Notes: generated by a model not told the origin, from the letters alone. A stretch of DNA of 64,000 bases from Flavobacterium sp. HSC-32F16 (GCF_024171645.1 NZ_JALKAC010000002.1:496001-560000); one strand, 5' to 3'; positions 54,401 to 63,905 are shown, counted from the first letter of the stretch. Numbers and translations are program-made.

Positions 54401-56038
54401 TGCGCCGAATATTTGTCTGAAACCTATGGAATTACCGTTTACCAAGAGCAGGTAATGCTTTTGTCTCAGTCTTTGGCAGGATTTACAAAGGGTGAGGCCG
54501 ACGTATTGCGTAAAGCGATGGGTAAAAAACAAAAAGACGTACTAGATAAAATGAAGCCAAAGTTTGTGGAACAAGCGGCACAAAAAGGTCACGATGCCAA
54601 GATTCTGGAGAAAATCTGGAAAGACTGGGAAGCCTTTGCGAGTTACGCCTTCAACAAATCTCACTCGACTTGTTATGCCTGGATTGCATACCAAACGGCT
54701 TATTTGAAAGCACATTATCCTGCCGAATATATGGCAGCGGTGCTTTCGAATAACATGAACGATATCAAACAGGTTTCTTTCTTCATGGAAGAATGTAAAC
54801 GTATGGGATTGCAGGTTTTAGGGCCAGACGTAAACGAATCATATTATAAATTTACGGTAAACGATGATTATGCCGTTCGTTTCGGAATGGGAGCTATCAA
54901 AGGTGTAGGTTCCGGAGCTGTAGAAACTATTGTAGAAAATAGAAAAGACGGAAGATATAAATCGATTTTTGATTTGGCGAAGCGAATTGATTTGCGTGCA
55001 GCCAATAAAAAAGCAATTGAAAACTTAGCACTTGCGGGAGGTTTTGATTCATTCGAAGGAACAACCAGAGCACAATATTTTCATGACGATGGTGACGGAA
55101 TTACTTTCTACGAAAAAGCAATGCGCTATGGATCGAAATTTCAGGAAAATGAAAATTCGTCACAGGTAAGTTTGTTTGGAGAAACCAGCGAAGTACAGAT
55201 TGCAGAGCCAGTTGTGCCTCCGTGCGAAGACTGGAGCACAATGGAAAAACTGGCTAAAGAAAAAGAGGTTGTCGGAATTTATATTTCTGGTCATCCGCTT
55301 GATGATTTTAGGTTTGAGATGAAATACTTCTGTAATGCTCGATTGGAAGCATTGAAAAGTATGAATGAATACGTGGGTAAAAATCTAAACTTTGCCGGAA
55401 TTATTAATAACGTTCAGCATCGAGTAGCCAAAAACGGAAAAGGCTGGGCGGTATTTAATCTGGAAGGATATGACGAAAGTTATGAATTCAAGATTTTTGG
55501 TGAAGAATACTTAAAATTCCGCCATTTTCTGATTCAGAACAATTTCGCCTACTTAAAAATAGTGATCAAAGACGGCTGGGTGAATCATGATACAGGTAAA
55601 AAATCCGATCCAAGAATGCAGTTTGTTGAGATTCGCCAGCTGCAGGATATTTTAGAAGCATTTGCCAAAAAACTGATTCTTTTACTGGATATAAAAGATT
55701 TACAAACCGAATTTATTCATAGGTTAAGCCATTTATTCAATGAAAATAAAGGCGATAATTCCGTGAGTTTTGAAATCATGGAAATCGAAAATGTAAAACG
55801 TTTAGTTGAGGTTGAAACCACAAGCGAATTTGAAGATAATGAAGATGCTGTTTTTGAAGATGAAGGCGATGATAATGAAGTAACGGCTGCAGAAGCTAAG
55901 ATGCAAGAGGTAAAAGAGGTGGAAGAAGTAAAGGTTGTAACGAAGCTCACAATGCCAAGCAGAAGACTAAAAGTAAGAATTTCCGCCGAGTTGCTGCAGG
56001 AATTGGAAAAAATGCAGATAAATTTTAAGCTGAATTAA
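51500..56038 (+). CDS. dnaE: DNA polymerase III alpha subunit with N-terminal exonuclease domain
   Basis: A 1512-residue replicative polymerase. I choose the ATG at 51500 because it gives MYLIFDTETTG, the start of the DnaQ-like 3'-5' exonuclease domain (about residues 1-190, acidic residues in DTETTG); the ATG at 51431 adds 23 non-conserved residues. A PHP domain follows (AHLHNHTQFSVLQ, about 263-275), then the polymerase core with GPGRGSAAGSAVAYCLGI (about 660-677) and DIDIDFDDEGRGRV (catalytic Asp pair, about 700), finger and OB parts and an acidic C-terminal tail. It combines synthesis and proofreading in one chain. Normal length for the flavobacterial type. Confidence 0.95.
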   Translation: MYLIFDTETTGLPKRWDAPITDSDNWPRCIQIAWQLHDEMGQLIEHQDYLVKPEGFNIPYDAERIHGISTELAEADGISLAEVLEKFNIALSKTKFIVGQNLGFDVNIMGAEFHRMGVESQMSSMPVLDTCTEVTASLLQLPGGRGGKFKLPTLTELHSYLFDKPFAEAHNATADVEATTRCFLELVRREVFTKEELDVPKEYFKEFQDRNPQEFPLIGLKHINLKAASDKIREQLKALQTDDNQTVVSEADKADFKAAKFAHLHNHTQFSVLQSTIGIGNIVAAAAKNGMPAVAMTDTGNMMGAFHFVSAVMNHNKAASGKNKALVEAGEEPTETEVKPIVGCEFNICENHLDKSKKDNGYQVVLMAKNKAGYHNLAKMASIAYTEGFYYVPRIDKNIVEKYKGDIMVLSGNLYGEIPSKILNIGENQAEDALIWWKEQFGEDFYLEVMRHNQEDENRVNKTLIEFSKKHEVKLIATNNTYYLNKEDANAHDILLCVKDGEKQATPIGRGRGYRYGLPNQEYYFKSEAEMKKLFSDLPEAIINIQEIIDKVEGYSLYRDVLLPKFDIPEEFVDPEDEKDNGVRGENAYLRDLTMRGAERRYGVITESIQERLDFELLTISNSGYPGYFLIVQDFIAEARKMDVSVGPGRGSAAGSAVAYCLGITNIDPIKYDLLFERFLNPDRVSMPDIDIDFDDEGRGRVMDYVINKYGQKQVAQIITYGKMATKSAIRDTARVLDLPLFEADRIAKLIPGMMPSKWNLARFISESEEEVKKALRSDEFDNVKELIAIANEDDLAGETIQQAKILEGSMRNTGIHACGVIITPSDITNYVPVTTAKDSDLYVTQFDNSVAESAGLLKMDFLGLKTLTLIKDTVKLVKYRVGIDLDPDTFPIDDEETYALFQRGETVGIFQYESPGMQKYMKDLKPTVFGDLIAMNALYRPGPLEYIPSFVRRKNGDEEIKYDLDACAEYLSETYGITVYQEQVMLLSQSLAGFTKGEADVLRKAMGKKQKDVLDKMKPKFVEQAAQKGHDAKILEKIWKDWEAFASYAFNKSHSTCYAWIAYQTAYLKAHYPAEYMAAVLSNNMNDIKQVSFFMEECKRMGLQVLGPDVNESYYKFTVNDDYAVRFGMGAIKGVGSGAVETIVENRKDGRYKSIFDLAKRIDLRAANKKAIENLALAGGFDSFEGTTRAQYFHDDGDGITFYEKAMRYGSKFQENENSSQVSLFGETSEVQIAEPVVPPCEDWSTMEKLAKEKEVVGIYISGHPLDDFRFEMKYFCNARLEALKSMNEYVGKNLNFAGIINNVQHRVAKNGKGWAVFNLEGYDESYEFKIFGEEYLKFRHFLIQNNFAYLKIVIKDGWVNHDTGKKSDPRMQFVEIRQLQDILEAFAKKLILLLDIKDLQTEFIHRLSHLFNENKGDNSVSFEIMEIENVKRLVEVETTSEFEDNEDAVFEDEGDDNEVTAAEAKMQEVKEVEEVKVVTKLTMPSRRLKVRISAELLQELEKMQINFKLN

Positions 56039-56216
56039 ATTTTAACAGTTAAAATTTAGCAGAATGCATTTTTTTAATGTTAAAATTATGCATGCATAAT
56101 AGTTTTTTAGTAATATTGTCCAAAATTACAACGATTTCGTTCCAAGTCTAACAAAGCAAATTATAAGAATATGTTAAAAAATTCTAAGTTTGTATAAAAC
56201 AATTAAAATCAGAATT

Positions 56217-57149
56217 ATGAAAAAGAGCCTATTTTTATTAGGATTATTAGTTTGCTCGATGACTGCAATGGCGCAAACAGAAAGTGCAGATAAGCCAGAA
56301 ACTTGGTATTTTAAATTAGGGGGATCATATTTTCTTCAAACAGCAGCGACAGAATTTCCAATTGTAAATGGAGCATTACCTAATACAGATGTTTATGCAG
56401 CAGATGGTACAACTTTAATTTCAAGAGAAACAAATCATGGTTCATTTGGAGAAGGATTTCGTACAGGTATAACTGCAGGATATCGTTTTTCAACTCGTTT
56501 GGGTGTAGAAGTAGGATTTAACTATTTCAGTAGTGCTAGTAAAACTATGGTTGAAACTACTAACAGATTAGTTGCCGCTGGTCCTGTATTTGCTACTGGA
56601 AAAGCAGTAGGAAAAATCCAGGCTTTTGATGTTGCTCCAGCTCTTGTGTTGTTTTTAGGAGAATCTCACGGTTTTGAGCCTTACACGAAAGTAGGGGTTA
56701 TTGTACCAGTTCATGGAGATTTGACAATTAAAACAAATAGAACTTATACAACCCCAGCAGGTAATGTAACTAGTTATGCTAAAGATGTAGTAAAACCTAA
56801 TCCAACAGTTGGATTTTTGGCTGCATTAGGAACATCATATAAATTAGGAACACATATTGCTGTTTTTGGAGAATTAGAGTACCGTAACTTTACTGTTCAC
56901 GGAAAAACAAAAGAAACTGAAGTATATACAGAAAACGGGGTAGATAAATTAAATACACCTACTAATTTCCGTCCTGATGCTTCATACTCTGCAAGTCATA
57001 CGAAATATGTTGATCAAATTAATACAGCTTCAAACAGTAAAGTAACTAATGCTGCAGGATTTGATAATACAAGAGCTACAGATGATATTAGTTCTTATGT
57101 TGGAATTTCTGGTTTAGGTTTGACTTTAGGTTTAAGATACAGCCTATAA
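56217..57149 (+). CDS. Outer-membrane beta-barrel protein
   Basis: A 310-residue exported barrel protein. ATG at 56217 gives MKKSLFLLGLLVCSMTAMAQ (signal peptide); upstream codons overlap a TAAGTTTG box (56185-56192), so I prefer this start. The body has alternating aromatic/polar strands (RLGVEVGFNYFSS, GISGLGLTLGLRYSL) and ends in an aromatic-rich strand with terminal Leu, as small porin-like barrels do. The strong terminator after it shows a monocistronic gene. The specific role is unknown. Confidence 0.8.
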   Translation: MKKSLFLLGLLVCSMTAMAQTESADKPETWYFKLGGSYFLQTAATEFPIVNGALPNTDVYAADGTTLISRETNHGSFGEGFRTGITAGYRFSTRLGVEVGFNYFSSASKTMVETTNRLVAAGPVFATGKAVGKIQAFDVAPALVLFLGESHGFEPYTKVGVIVPVHGDLTIKTNRTYTTPAGNVTSYAKDVVKPNPTVGFLAALGTSYKLGTHIAVFGELEYRNFTVHGKTKETEVYTENGVDKLNTPTNFRPDASYSASHTKYVDQINTASNSKVTNAAGFDNTRATDDISSYVGISGLGLTLGLRYSL

Positions 57150-57178
57150 TTTTATAGAAGTTTTTTAGTTTTTTTTAG

Positions 57179-57208
57179 AAAGAGGATATTCGTTAGAATA
57201 TCCTCTTT
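57179..57208 (+). terminator. Intrinsic terminator of the barrel gene
   Basis: Thirteen-base arms (57179-57191, 57196-57208; aagaggatattc) with a gtta loop and a T run. Confidence 0.85.
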
Positions 57209-57258
57209 TTTGTGGGTTTATCTTTTTCAAAATTTAAAATTCTGAAGATTTTAATTTT

Positions 57259-57387
57259 AATTGCCTCCAGCTAAAACTGGAGGTGTAATAGGATTGAGTA
57301 TAAAAGGCTTTAGCTGAACAAACGTTTGTTCGGCTAAAGCCTTCAATATGTTTAATTTTTATCCTTCAGTTTTAGCTGGAGGCAATT
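57259..57387. repeat. 129-bp nested palindrome (REP/MITE-like)
   Basis: Outer arms 57259-57283 (aattgcctccagctaaaact then ggagg) and 57363-57387 are near-complementary over 25 bases; the left arm also carries its own small hairpin cctccag...ctggagg. An inner hairpin at 57304-57343 (aaggctttagc... gctaaagcctt) sits between them. It lies between the ends of the barrel and oxidoreductase genes, so it may protect or terminate both transcripts. Confidence 0.8.
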
Positions 57388-57399
57388 GAAATGGTAATA

Positions 57400-58395
57400 T
57401 TAAGATTTAGAAATTCTAAATTCATTTAACACTTCATCAATAACCCAAGTGGTTCTCGCTCCGGAAGTTCCGTTTGATGGAGAAGCATTTTCTTTACCCA
57501 AAAGTTGAGCCATTACAGTTTCTACAAAAGGCTGCTGAATATGAAGCGGATTTTCGATCGTAATACTTTCTTTTTCTCCATTTGCATATTCAATATGAAC
57601 GGGATCATTTCCAAAAGTCGAAAACGAGATTTTACCTTTATCTCCTACGATTTCAGTATTATCATAACGTTCAAAACTGGCAAAATTCCATAAACCGGTT
57701 CCGTGAATTCCGTTTTCAAATAAAAAGGACATTGAAACCGAATCTTCTGCAGGATAAGCTTTAAGCTGTGATGTTGCATGTCCGCGAACTGATTTTATCG
57801 GACCTAAAACAAAATCCAGAAAGTCTAAAGTATGACAGGCCAAATCAACAAAAATACCTCCTCCTGAAATATGAGGAAGAACCGTCCAAGGAAGATTGAT
57901 TTCGTCGTCGTAACGTTCTTCAAAAGGATGGTATAAAACACAGTTTACGTGTCTGATAGTTCCTAATTTACCTTTATCGATCATTTCTTTTATTTTTAAA
58001 AAACGAGGTAAAGCCCTTCTATAATAAGCAACAAACAGCGGAACATTGTTTTCTTTGCAAACGCTGATCATTTCATTACATTCTTCAAAGGTCAAAGCCA
58101 TAGGTTTTTCGACATAAACCGGTTTTCCAGCCTTGGCACATAAAATTGTATATTCTTTGTGAGAAGATGGCGGTGTAGCAATATAAACCGCATCAACTTC
58201 AGGATCATTTATTAAATCAACGGCATTTGAATACCATTTCGGAACATTGTGGCGTTTGGCATAATCTTCTGCAAGTACAGCGTCTCTTCGCATAACAGCA
58301 ACTAAAGCTGAATTTGGAGCTTTCTGAAAAGCCGGCCCGCTTTTAACTTCGGTTACATTACCGCAGCCTATAATTCCCCATTTTATAATTTTCAT
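57400..58395 (-). CDS. Gfo/Idh/MocA family oxidoreductase
   Basis: A 331-residue NAD(P)-dependent dehydrogenase. The N-terminal Rossmann fold has WGIIGCGNVTEVKSGPA (residues 5-21), then the EKPMAL motif (about residues 96-101), in which Lys is thought to be catalytic. A His region GGGIFVDLACHTLDFL (about 180-195) is in the substrate site. Family members act on sugars and inositols; the substrate is unknown. It stands alone between two palindromic regions. Confidence 0.92.
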   Translation of the reverse strand: MKIIKWGIIGCGNVTEVKSGPAFQKAPNSALVAVMRRDAVLAEDYAKRHNVPKWYSNAVDLINDPEVDAVYIATPPSSHKEYTILCAKAGKPVYVEKPMALTFEECNEMISVCKENNVPLFVAYYRRALPRFLKIKEMIDKGKLGTIRHVNCVLYHPFEERYDDEINLPWTVLPHISGGGIFVDLACHTLDFLDFVLGPIKSVRGHATSQLKAYPAEDSVSMSFLFENGIHGTGLWNFASFERYDNTEIVGDKGKISFSTFGNDPVHIEYANGEKESITIENPLHIQQPFVETVMAQLLGKENASPSNGTSGARTTWVIDEVLNEFRISKS

Positions 58396-58696
58396 GGTTT
58401 GGTTTTTTTTAGTTATTCAAATTTAAAAAAAGGTTTGCCACGAATTACACTAATTTCCACGAATTTATTTTTTGAAGTTTTGTCACAGATTAAGAGCATT
58501 AAAATGATTTATTCGCTATGTTTTACTTTTTTTAATCTGTGAAAATCCTTTAATCTGTGGCAAAAAAATAATTAGGACACAGCTTTTAAAAATTTGAATT
58601 GGTGGAAATTCGTGCAATTCGTGGCAAAACAAAAAGCCACAAATTCACAAAAATAATTCGTGAATTCATGGCCGAAAAAAAACGTAGTTTAAAGTC
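58396..58696. repeat. Gene-free region with inverted 'cacgaatt' repeats
   Basis: Outer arms 58434-58460 (tttgccacgaattacactaa then tttccac) and 58602-58628 match as inverted repeats at about 25 of 27 positions. Inside are cacagatta/taatctgtg arms, and outside a third hairpin aattcac/gtgaatt near 58640-58670. These are dispersed extragenic palindromes, not genes. Confidence 0.7.
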
Positions 58697-60799
58697 TTAC
58701 TTTTTAGGTAAAGCTTTAAAACCCATACTGTAAAGGGTGAAAGCCTGAATATCTACATTCTCCTGGATTGTAGCTGCAACAGATTTTCCTGCACCGTGAC
58801 CTGCTTTTACATCAATACGAATTAAAACCGGATTTTCTCCCGCTTGTTTGTCTTGAAGTTCAGCAGCAAATTTAAAACTGTGAGCCGGAACAACACGATC
58901 GTCATGATCTCCGGTTGTTACCATTGTTGCCGGATATTTAGTACCTTTTTTAACGTTTTGAACAGGAGAATATCCTTTTAAATATTCAAACATTTCTTTG
59001 CTGTCCTGAGCAGTTCCGTAATCGTATGCCCAACCCGCACCAGCTGTAAAAGTATGGTAACGAAGCATATCCATAACACCAACAGCAGGCAAAGCTACTT
59101 TCATTAAATCAGGACGCTGTGTCATTGTTGCCCCAACTAATAAACCTCCGTTAGATCCTCCGCGAATAGCTAAATAATCAGATGAGGTATATTTTTGAGC
59201 AATTAAATATTCTGCAGCAGCGATAAAATCATCAAATACATTTTGTTTTTGAAGTTTTGTTCCTGCATCGTGCCATTTTTTACCATATTCGCCGCCGCCT
59301 CTTAAATTGGCAACAGCATAAACTCCTCCGTTTTCCATCCATACGGCATTTGCAATACTGAAACTTGGTGTCAAATTAATGTTGAATCCGCCATAGCCAT
59401 ACAGGATTGTTGGGTTTTTACTGTCTAATTTTGTTCCTTTTTTATAAGTAATAATCATAGGAACTTTTGTGCCGTCTTTTGAAGTATAGAAAACTTGTTT
59501 AGACTCGTAATCTTCACTTTTAAAATCAACTTTTGGTTTTTGATAGATTTCTGATTTCCCAGATTTTGGTTCAAAAGAAAAAATAGATCCCGGAGTTGTA
59601 TAATTTGTAAAGCTGTAGTAAAGAATTTTTTCTTCTTTTTTAGCACCAAATCCACTGGCAGTTCCAACAGCAGGAAGTTTAATTTCGCGAACCAGTTTAC
59701 CGCTGTAATCATATTGTAAAACTAACGAAACGGCATCTTTGGTATAATTAGCAAAGAAATATCCTCCTCCTGTAGATGGAGATAAAACATTCTCTGTTTC
59801 TTTAATAAAATCCTTCCAGTTTTCTGGTTTTGGATTGCTGAAATCTACTGTAACTACACGGCCGTTAGGAGCGTTGTAGTCTGTGTGTATAAATAATCTT
59901 GTTCCTTCGTTTTCAATAATTGAATTGTCAGTATTAAAATTATCTACAATCGTAACAATCGGGCTGTCTGGCGTTTTTAAATCTTTAATATAAAGTTCAT
60001 TTCCATAAGTCGAATTGGCAGCAGTAATTACTAAATAATGATTGTCTTCGGTAACATAACCGCCAACATACCTTCTTTTTTGATCAGCTCCAAAAATGAC
60101 TTTATCTTCTTTTTGAGAAGTTCCCAGCTTATGAAAATACAATTTATGCTGATCTGTTTTAGCAGATAATTCGCTTCCTTTTGGTTTGTCATAACTTGAA
60201 TAATAGAAACCTTCATTTCCAAGCCATGAAATACCGCTAAACTTTACATCAACTAAAGTATCTTCTAAAACTTTTTTAGATAAAGCATCAATAATAATTA
60301 CTTTTCTCCAGTCGCTTCCGCCTTCAGAAATTGCATAAGCTGCTTTGTTTCCGTCTTTAGAAAAATTTAAACCTCCAAGAGAAGTTGTTCCGTCTTTAGA
60401 GAAAGTATTCGGGTCAAGAAAAACTTCTTCTTTACCGCTTTGATCTTTTCTATAAACAACAGATTGATTCTGAAGTCCGTTATTTTTAGAATAATACGTA
60501 AATTTTCCTTCTTTAAATGGAGCGCCTATTTTTTCATAGTTCCAAAGTTTTTCCATTCGTTTTTTTAGTTCTTCACGAAACGGAATTTTATCTAAATAAC
60601 CATACGTTACTTCATTTTCAGCTTTCACCCAAGCACCTGTTTCTGCCGATTTATCATCTTCAAGCCAGCGGTAAGGATCGCTTACTTTTGTGTCAAAATA
60701 GATATCGACAGTTTCGCCTTTTTTGGTTTCGGGATATTTTATTTGTGCAAACGAAATTCCTGCGGTTGTAAGTGCCATTAATAAAAATGTTTTTTTCAT
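58697..60799 (-). CDS. Prolyl oligopeptidase family serine peptidase
   Basis: A 700-residue S9 peptidase with a signal peptide ([19 protein letters not shown]). The N-terminal beta-propeller contains repeated blade-like segments (residues about 70-430), followed by the alpha/beta hydrolase domain: catalytic Ser in RGGSNGGLL (about residue 545), Asp in [13 protein letters not shown] (about 630) and His in KAGHGAGKS (about 665). It cleaves short Pro-containing peptides in the periplasm. CAAAAATA at 60822-60829 (minus-strand TATTTTTG) fits its -7 box. Length matches prolyl oligopeptidase. Confidence 0.93.
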   Translation of the reverse strand: MKKTFLLMALTTAGISFAQIKYPETKKGETVDIYFDTKVSDPYRWLEDDKSAETGAWVKAENEVTYGYLDKIPFREELKKRMEKLWNYEKIGAPFKEGKFTYYSKNNGLQNQSVVYRKDQSGKEEVFLDPNTFSKDGTTSLGGLNFSKDGNKAAYAISEGGSDWRKVIIIDALSKKVLEDTLVDVKFSGISWLGNEGFYYSSYDKPKGSELSAKTDQHKLYFHKLGTSQKEDKVIFGADQKRRYVGGYVTEDNHYLVITAANSTYGNELYIKDLKTPDSPIVTIVDNFNTDNSIIENEGTRLFIHTDYNAPNGRVVTVDFSNPKPENWKDFIKETENVLSPSTGGGYFFANYTKDAVSLVLQYDYSGKLVREIKLPAVGTASGFGAKKEEKILYYSFTNYTTPGSIFSFEPKSGKSEIYQKPKVDFKSEDYESKQVFYTSKDGTKVPMIITYKKGTKLDSKNPTILYGYGGFNINLTPSFSIANAVWMENGGVYAVANLRGGGEYGKKWHDAGTKLQKQNVFDDFIAAAEYLIAQKYTSSDYLAIRGGSNGGLLVGATMTQRPDLMKVALPAVGVMDMLRYHTFTAGAGWAYDYGTAQDSKEMFEYLKGYSPVQNVKKGTKYPATMVTTGDHDDRVVPAHSFKFAAELQDKQAGENPVLIRIDVKAGHGAGKSVAATIQENVDIQAFTLYSMGFKALPKK

Positions 60800-60866
60800 A
60801 GTTAGTTTTTATCTGTTGTAACAAAAATAGCGCTTTTTGTTAGATATATTTAAACGCAAAGAGCGC

Positions 60867-61030
60867 AAAGTTTTTTCGCAAAGTTCGCAATATTTTAATC
60901 TCGCAAAGACGCTAAGCCGCAAAAGAATTTTAAACTTTGCGTCTCTGCGACTTTGCGAGATTTTTTAAGCGTTGGCTAATAATAAAACTTTGCGAACTTT
61001 GCGAAAAACTCCTTGCGTGCCTTGCGGTTA
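60867..61030. repeat. Nested 'gcaaag' inverted repeat
   Basis: Exact arms 60873-60890 and 60990-61007 (ttttcgcaaagttcgcaa), inner arms 60898-60908 and 60951-60961 (atctcgcaaag), and imperfect outer sequence. It lies between the TonB receptor end and the prolyl oligopeptidase start region and could form a large cruciform. Confidence 0.75.
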
Positions 61031-61033
61031 AAT

Positions 61034-63241
61034 TTATAAATTAAAATTAACCCCCAAAACGATATTTCTTCCAATGTTTGGAATACCGTCTGTTTTTAAT
61101 CTCGAAAGGTGTGCAATGTATTTTTTGTCAAATAAATTGTTTCCGTTCAGGTTGATGTCAAAAGCAGTTTTTCCTAGTTTTACCGTTCCTCCAAAACCTA
61201 AATTAACCAAAGTATAACCTTTAGAAGCAGTTTCGAAACCACTCACATTATCCTGGTTGAAAGTCGAAGAAACATTCAAAGAAGCAAAACCTTCACTTAA
61301 CCAATTTTTGATATTGAATTCAGTTCTTAATGTATTATTCCAGTTATTTGCCGGAATTAAAGGTAAATAATCATCATTGTCTTTTTTACCAGTAACCGTT
61401 TCAAAACTAGTTTCAAAATGTAACCAGTCTAAAGGATGTGGGTGAAAGTGTATACCAGCTTCACCTCCGTACAATTGTGCATTATCCTGAACATATGCAA
61501 AAACATCATTATCGTCACGCGTTTCCCCGGTTGGCGAAGTGTAGATATAATTGTTTACGTGATTGTAAAATCCGTTTACGAAAAACTCAAAATGCGAGTT
61601 TTTATATTCTAAATTCAAATCAGTCTGAACGTTTTGTTCTGTTTTTAAATCAGCATTTCCAATTTCATAACGATTTGTTCCTTCGTGAACACCGTTTGAA
61701 GTTAATTCAGCTAAGTTTGGCGCTCTAAATCCAGTTGCAACATTTAAACGAAGCGTTAACGGATCAGCCAGTTTTGTTTTATAGCCTAAAGAAGCATTAA
61801 AGCTGTCAAACGATTTGTCAAGCGGTAAAAAATAACCTTCTTCACCTTCAGTTCCGTGCGCATCAGAAGTTACGTTTCTGTTATCAAAACGTAATCCTGC
61901 CTGAAGAACATTATTATTCCATTCGTAATTTGCAGTTCCAAAAACACCAAAATCATTCGTAGTCGCATCTGGAATTAAATATTCTTCACCTGAATTCTTA
62001 TTCGTTTGATGCATTCCCTGAACGCCTACAATAGTTTCGATTTTTCCGAATTTAGGAAAATGATATTTTGCATTATAATTTAAAGTATTTAATTTCATGT
62101 GAAGTGAAGCATTGTTACTATCTTCAAATTCACTTCTGTCATTTGAGATATAACCTAAATCAACATCCAGTTTTGAGTTCTCAAAAAAGATCACATTGTT
62201 TAAACTCAATAAATGGTTGAAAATTCCCTGTCTTGGAAACTGCGTGTCTTTGCTTGAAGATTGTTCTGCAATTCCATCTTCAGGAATTCCAATATCCAGC
62301 TTGTTGTAATTGTATCTTAAAACACTTGAAAAGCTTGAATTACTGTAACCAATTCCAGTTTTAAAATCCGTTTCATTATAACGAGAATTTGTTACGCGGT
62401 CGCCATCGGCAATTTTATAATCAGAATGCGTGTTGTAACTTCCACGCGCCAGAAATTTCCAGTTATCAGTAGAAGTTTTTAATCCGATAGAAGAATTGCT
62501 TCCTTGTGTATTCGTGAAGTATTTTTGACTGAAATTGGCTTTAAAAGTTCCGGCATCAGCAAATTTTTCAGGATTAAAATATAAAACTCCTCCCAAGGCA
62601 TCAGAACCATATAATAATGACGCAGGGCCTTTAATAACTTCTACACTTTCAATTCCGGCATCGTTTAAACCTAAACCATGCTCGTCTCCAAACTGCTGAT
62701 TTTCGATACGAACACCTTGTGAATAAACCAAAACACGGTTACCGCTTAACCCTCGGATTACAGGTTTTCCGATAGAAGTTCCTGTAGAAATCTGCGAAAC
62801 TCCGGGAATAGTGGCCAAGCCTTCAATTAAAGTTGAAGTTCCTTTTTGTTGTAAAGTTTTAATACTTTCATGTTCAATTTTCATTACGTTTTGCGATTGC
62901 AATTTGTTGAAAGGCGTAGAAACCACAACTTCATCCATTTCTAAAATCGATTCAAGAAGTGTAACATCTAAAGTGTTTTGTTTTAATAATTTAGGAATAG
63001 TATTATTTTGAGTAGCGTACCCAACATACGAAAAAGACAGACGTAAACTTCCGCTTGGAAGATTGTTTATTTCGTATTTTCCGTTTGCATCAGTTGTTGT
63101 TCCTTTATGTAATTCTGGCGCATAAACAGAAACGCCCGGTAATGGCTGATTTTGATTATCAGTTACGATTCCTGACACCGAGTTTTGAGCAGAAAGCATA
63201 CCCGAAAACCCTAAAATAAGGGCAATTATGAATTTTTTCAT
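61034..63241 (-). CDS. TonB-dependent outer-membrane receptor, possible metal uptake
   Basis: A 735-residue receptor: signal peptide (ending GMLSAQ), a carboxypeptidase-like regulatory domain (GIVTDNQNQPLPGVSVYAP, about residues 24-95), the plug (about 120-230) with GKPVIRGLSGNRVLVYSQG and a 22-strand barrel ending in GRNIVLGVNFNL. The HFHPHPLDWLH segment near residue 605 recalls the zinc-type (ZnuD-like) receptors, and the small His/Cys-rich protein directly upstream supports metal transport, though the ligand is unproven. The CDS is followed by a palindromic repeat. Confidence 0.85.
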   Translation of the reverse strand: MKKFIIALILGFSGMLSAQNSVSGIVTDNQNQPLPGVSVYAPELHKGTTTDANGKYEINNLPSGSLRLSFSYVGYATQNNTIPKLLKQNTLDVTLLESILEMDEVVVSTPFNKLQSQNVMKIEHESIKTLQQKGTSTLIEGLATIPGVSQISTGTSIGKPVIRGLSGNRVLVYSQGVRIENQQFGDEHGLGLNDAGIESVEVIKGPASLLYGSDALGGVLYFNPEKFADAGTFKANFSQKYFTNTQGSNSSIGLKTSTDNWKFLARGSYNTHSDYKIADGDRVTNSRYNETDFKTGIGYSNSSFSSVLRYNYNKLDIGIPEDGIAEQSSSKDTQFPRQGIFNHLLSLNNVIFFENSKLDVDLGYISNDRSEFEDSNNASLHMKLNTLNYNAKYHFPKFGKIETIVGVQGMHQTNKNSGEEYLIPDATTNDFGVFGTANYEWNNNVLQAGLRFDNRNVTSDAHGTEGEEGYFLPLDKSFDSFNASLGYKTKLADPLTLRLNVATGFRAPNLAELTSNGVHEGTNRYEIGNADLKTEQNVQTDLNLEYKNSHFEFFVNGFYNHVNNYIYTSPTGETRDDNDVFAYVQDNAQLYGGEAGIHFHPHPLDWLHFETSFETVTGKKDNDDYLPLIPANNWNNTLRTEFNIKNWLSEGFASLNVSSTFNQDNVSGFETASKGYTLVNLGFGGTVKLGKTAFDINLNGNNLFDKKYIAHLSRLKTDGIPNIGRNIVLGVNFNL

Positions 63242-63402
63242 TTGAAAAATGTGCTATAGTTAAATTGATTTTTTCTTTTTAAATGAAAACCAAAAACAAC
63301 AGCAAAGGATTCTGATCCTGACTCATACAATTAGGATTAGGAAACTCAATGTTATTTTGAATTTAAATTGAAAAAGAAATTTGATTTTTTTTTAATGGTG
63401 GC

Positions 63403-63756
63403 TTAAGAAACTATAGCAGCCGGAGGGCCTCGTAATAAATAAGAAGGTCTTGAAATTGAAAAAATCTTTTCTGACAGTGGTAAGAAATAAGGAATTTCAC
63501 TGTCGAAAGAATGAAACTGGAAAGAAAAACTTTCAGGAACAATAAAACTTTCAAAAGCAAAATTACAAACAAAACAAAGATCGTAATTGTGATGCTGATG
63601 CGTTATTTCACCATTTGGATCGTTGTAATCGTGATGGCATTGTTTTTCTGAAAGCTGTTTTAGAATATGCTCATAACTGTGTATGGACTGAAACAATATC
63701 GAAAACAATATTGTAACAGCAAAAGAGAAACTTAATATGAGCTCTTTTTTCTTCAT
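63403..63756 (-). CDS. Small exported His/Cys-rich protein upstream of the TonB receptor
   Basis: A 117-residue protein (start chosen at ATG 63756, giving MKKKELILSFSFAVTILFS as a signal/anchor). The middle carries a His cluster (CHHDYNDPNGEITHQHHNYD) followed by CFVC, a likely metal-binding patch; the C-terminus is aromatic. The gene precedes the TonB receptor in the same direction by 161 bases, so co-expression for metal handling is likely. Transcription appears to begin very close to the ATG: the -7 box lies only a few bases upstream, so the leader would be very short. Confidence 0.6.
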   Translation of the reverse strand: MKKKELILSFSFAVTILFSILFQSIHSYEHILKQLSEKQCHHDYNDPNGEITHQHHNYDLCFVCNFAFESFIVPESFSFQFHSFDSEIPYFLPLSEKIFSISRPSYLLRGPPAAIVS

Positions 63757-63762
63757 GCAGGA

Positions 63763-63791
63763 CAAAGGTATAAAAGATCAAACAAATACAA
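63763..63791 (-). promoter_or_regulatory. Promoter of the His/Cys-rich protein and receptor genes
   Basis: On the minus strand TTG (63791-63789), 18 bases, then TACCTTTG (63770-63763); matches the -33/-7 pattern. The ATG follows after six bases. Confidence 0.5.
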
Positions 63792-63905
63792 ATTCATTTT
63801 TTGATTTCTGCTGCATATTCTTTGAAAAAAGTTCAGCAAAAACAATTATTAATAATCAAAAAAAGAATAATTACTTTCTAATCACATCCTGAACTATCAT
63901 TATAT

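Noticed and set aside
63842..63905. Terminator or RNA gene at the right edge
   Set aside because: No stable hairpin or RNA pattern is visible in this AT-rich stretch.
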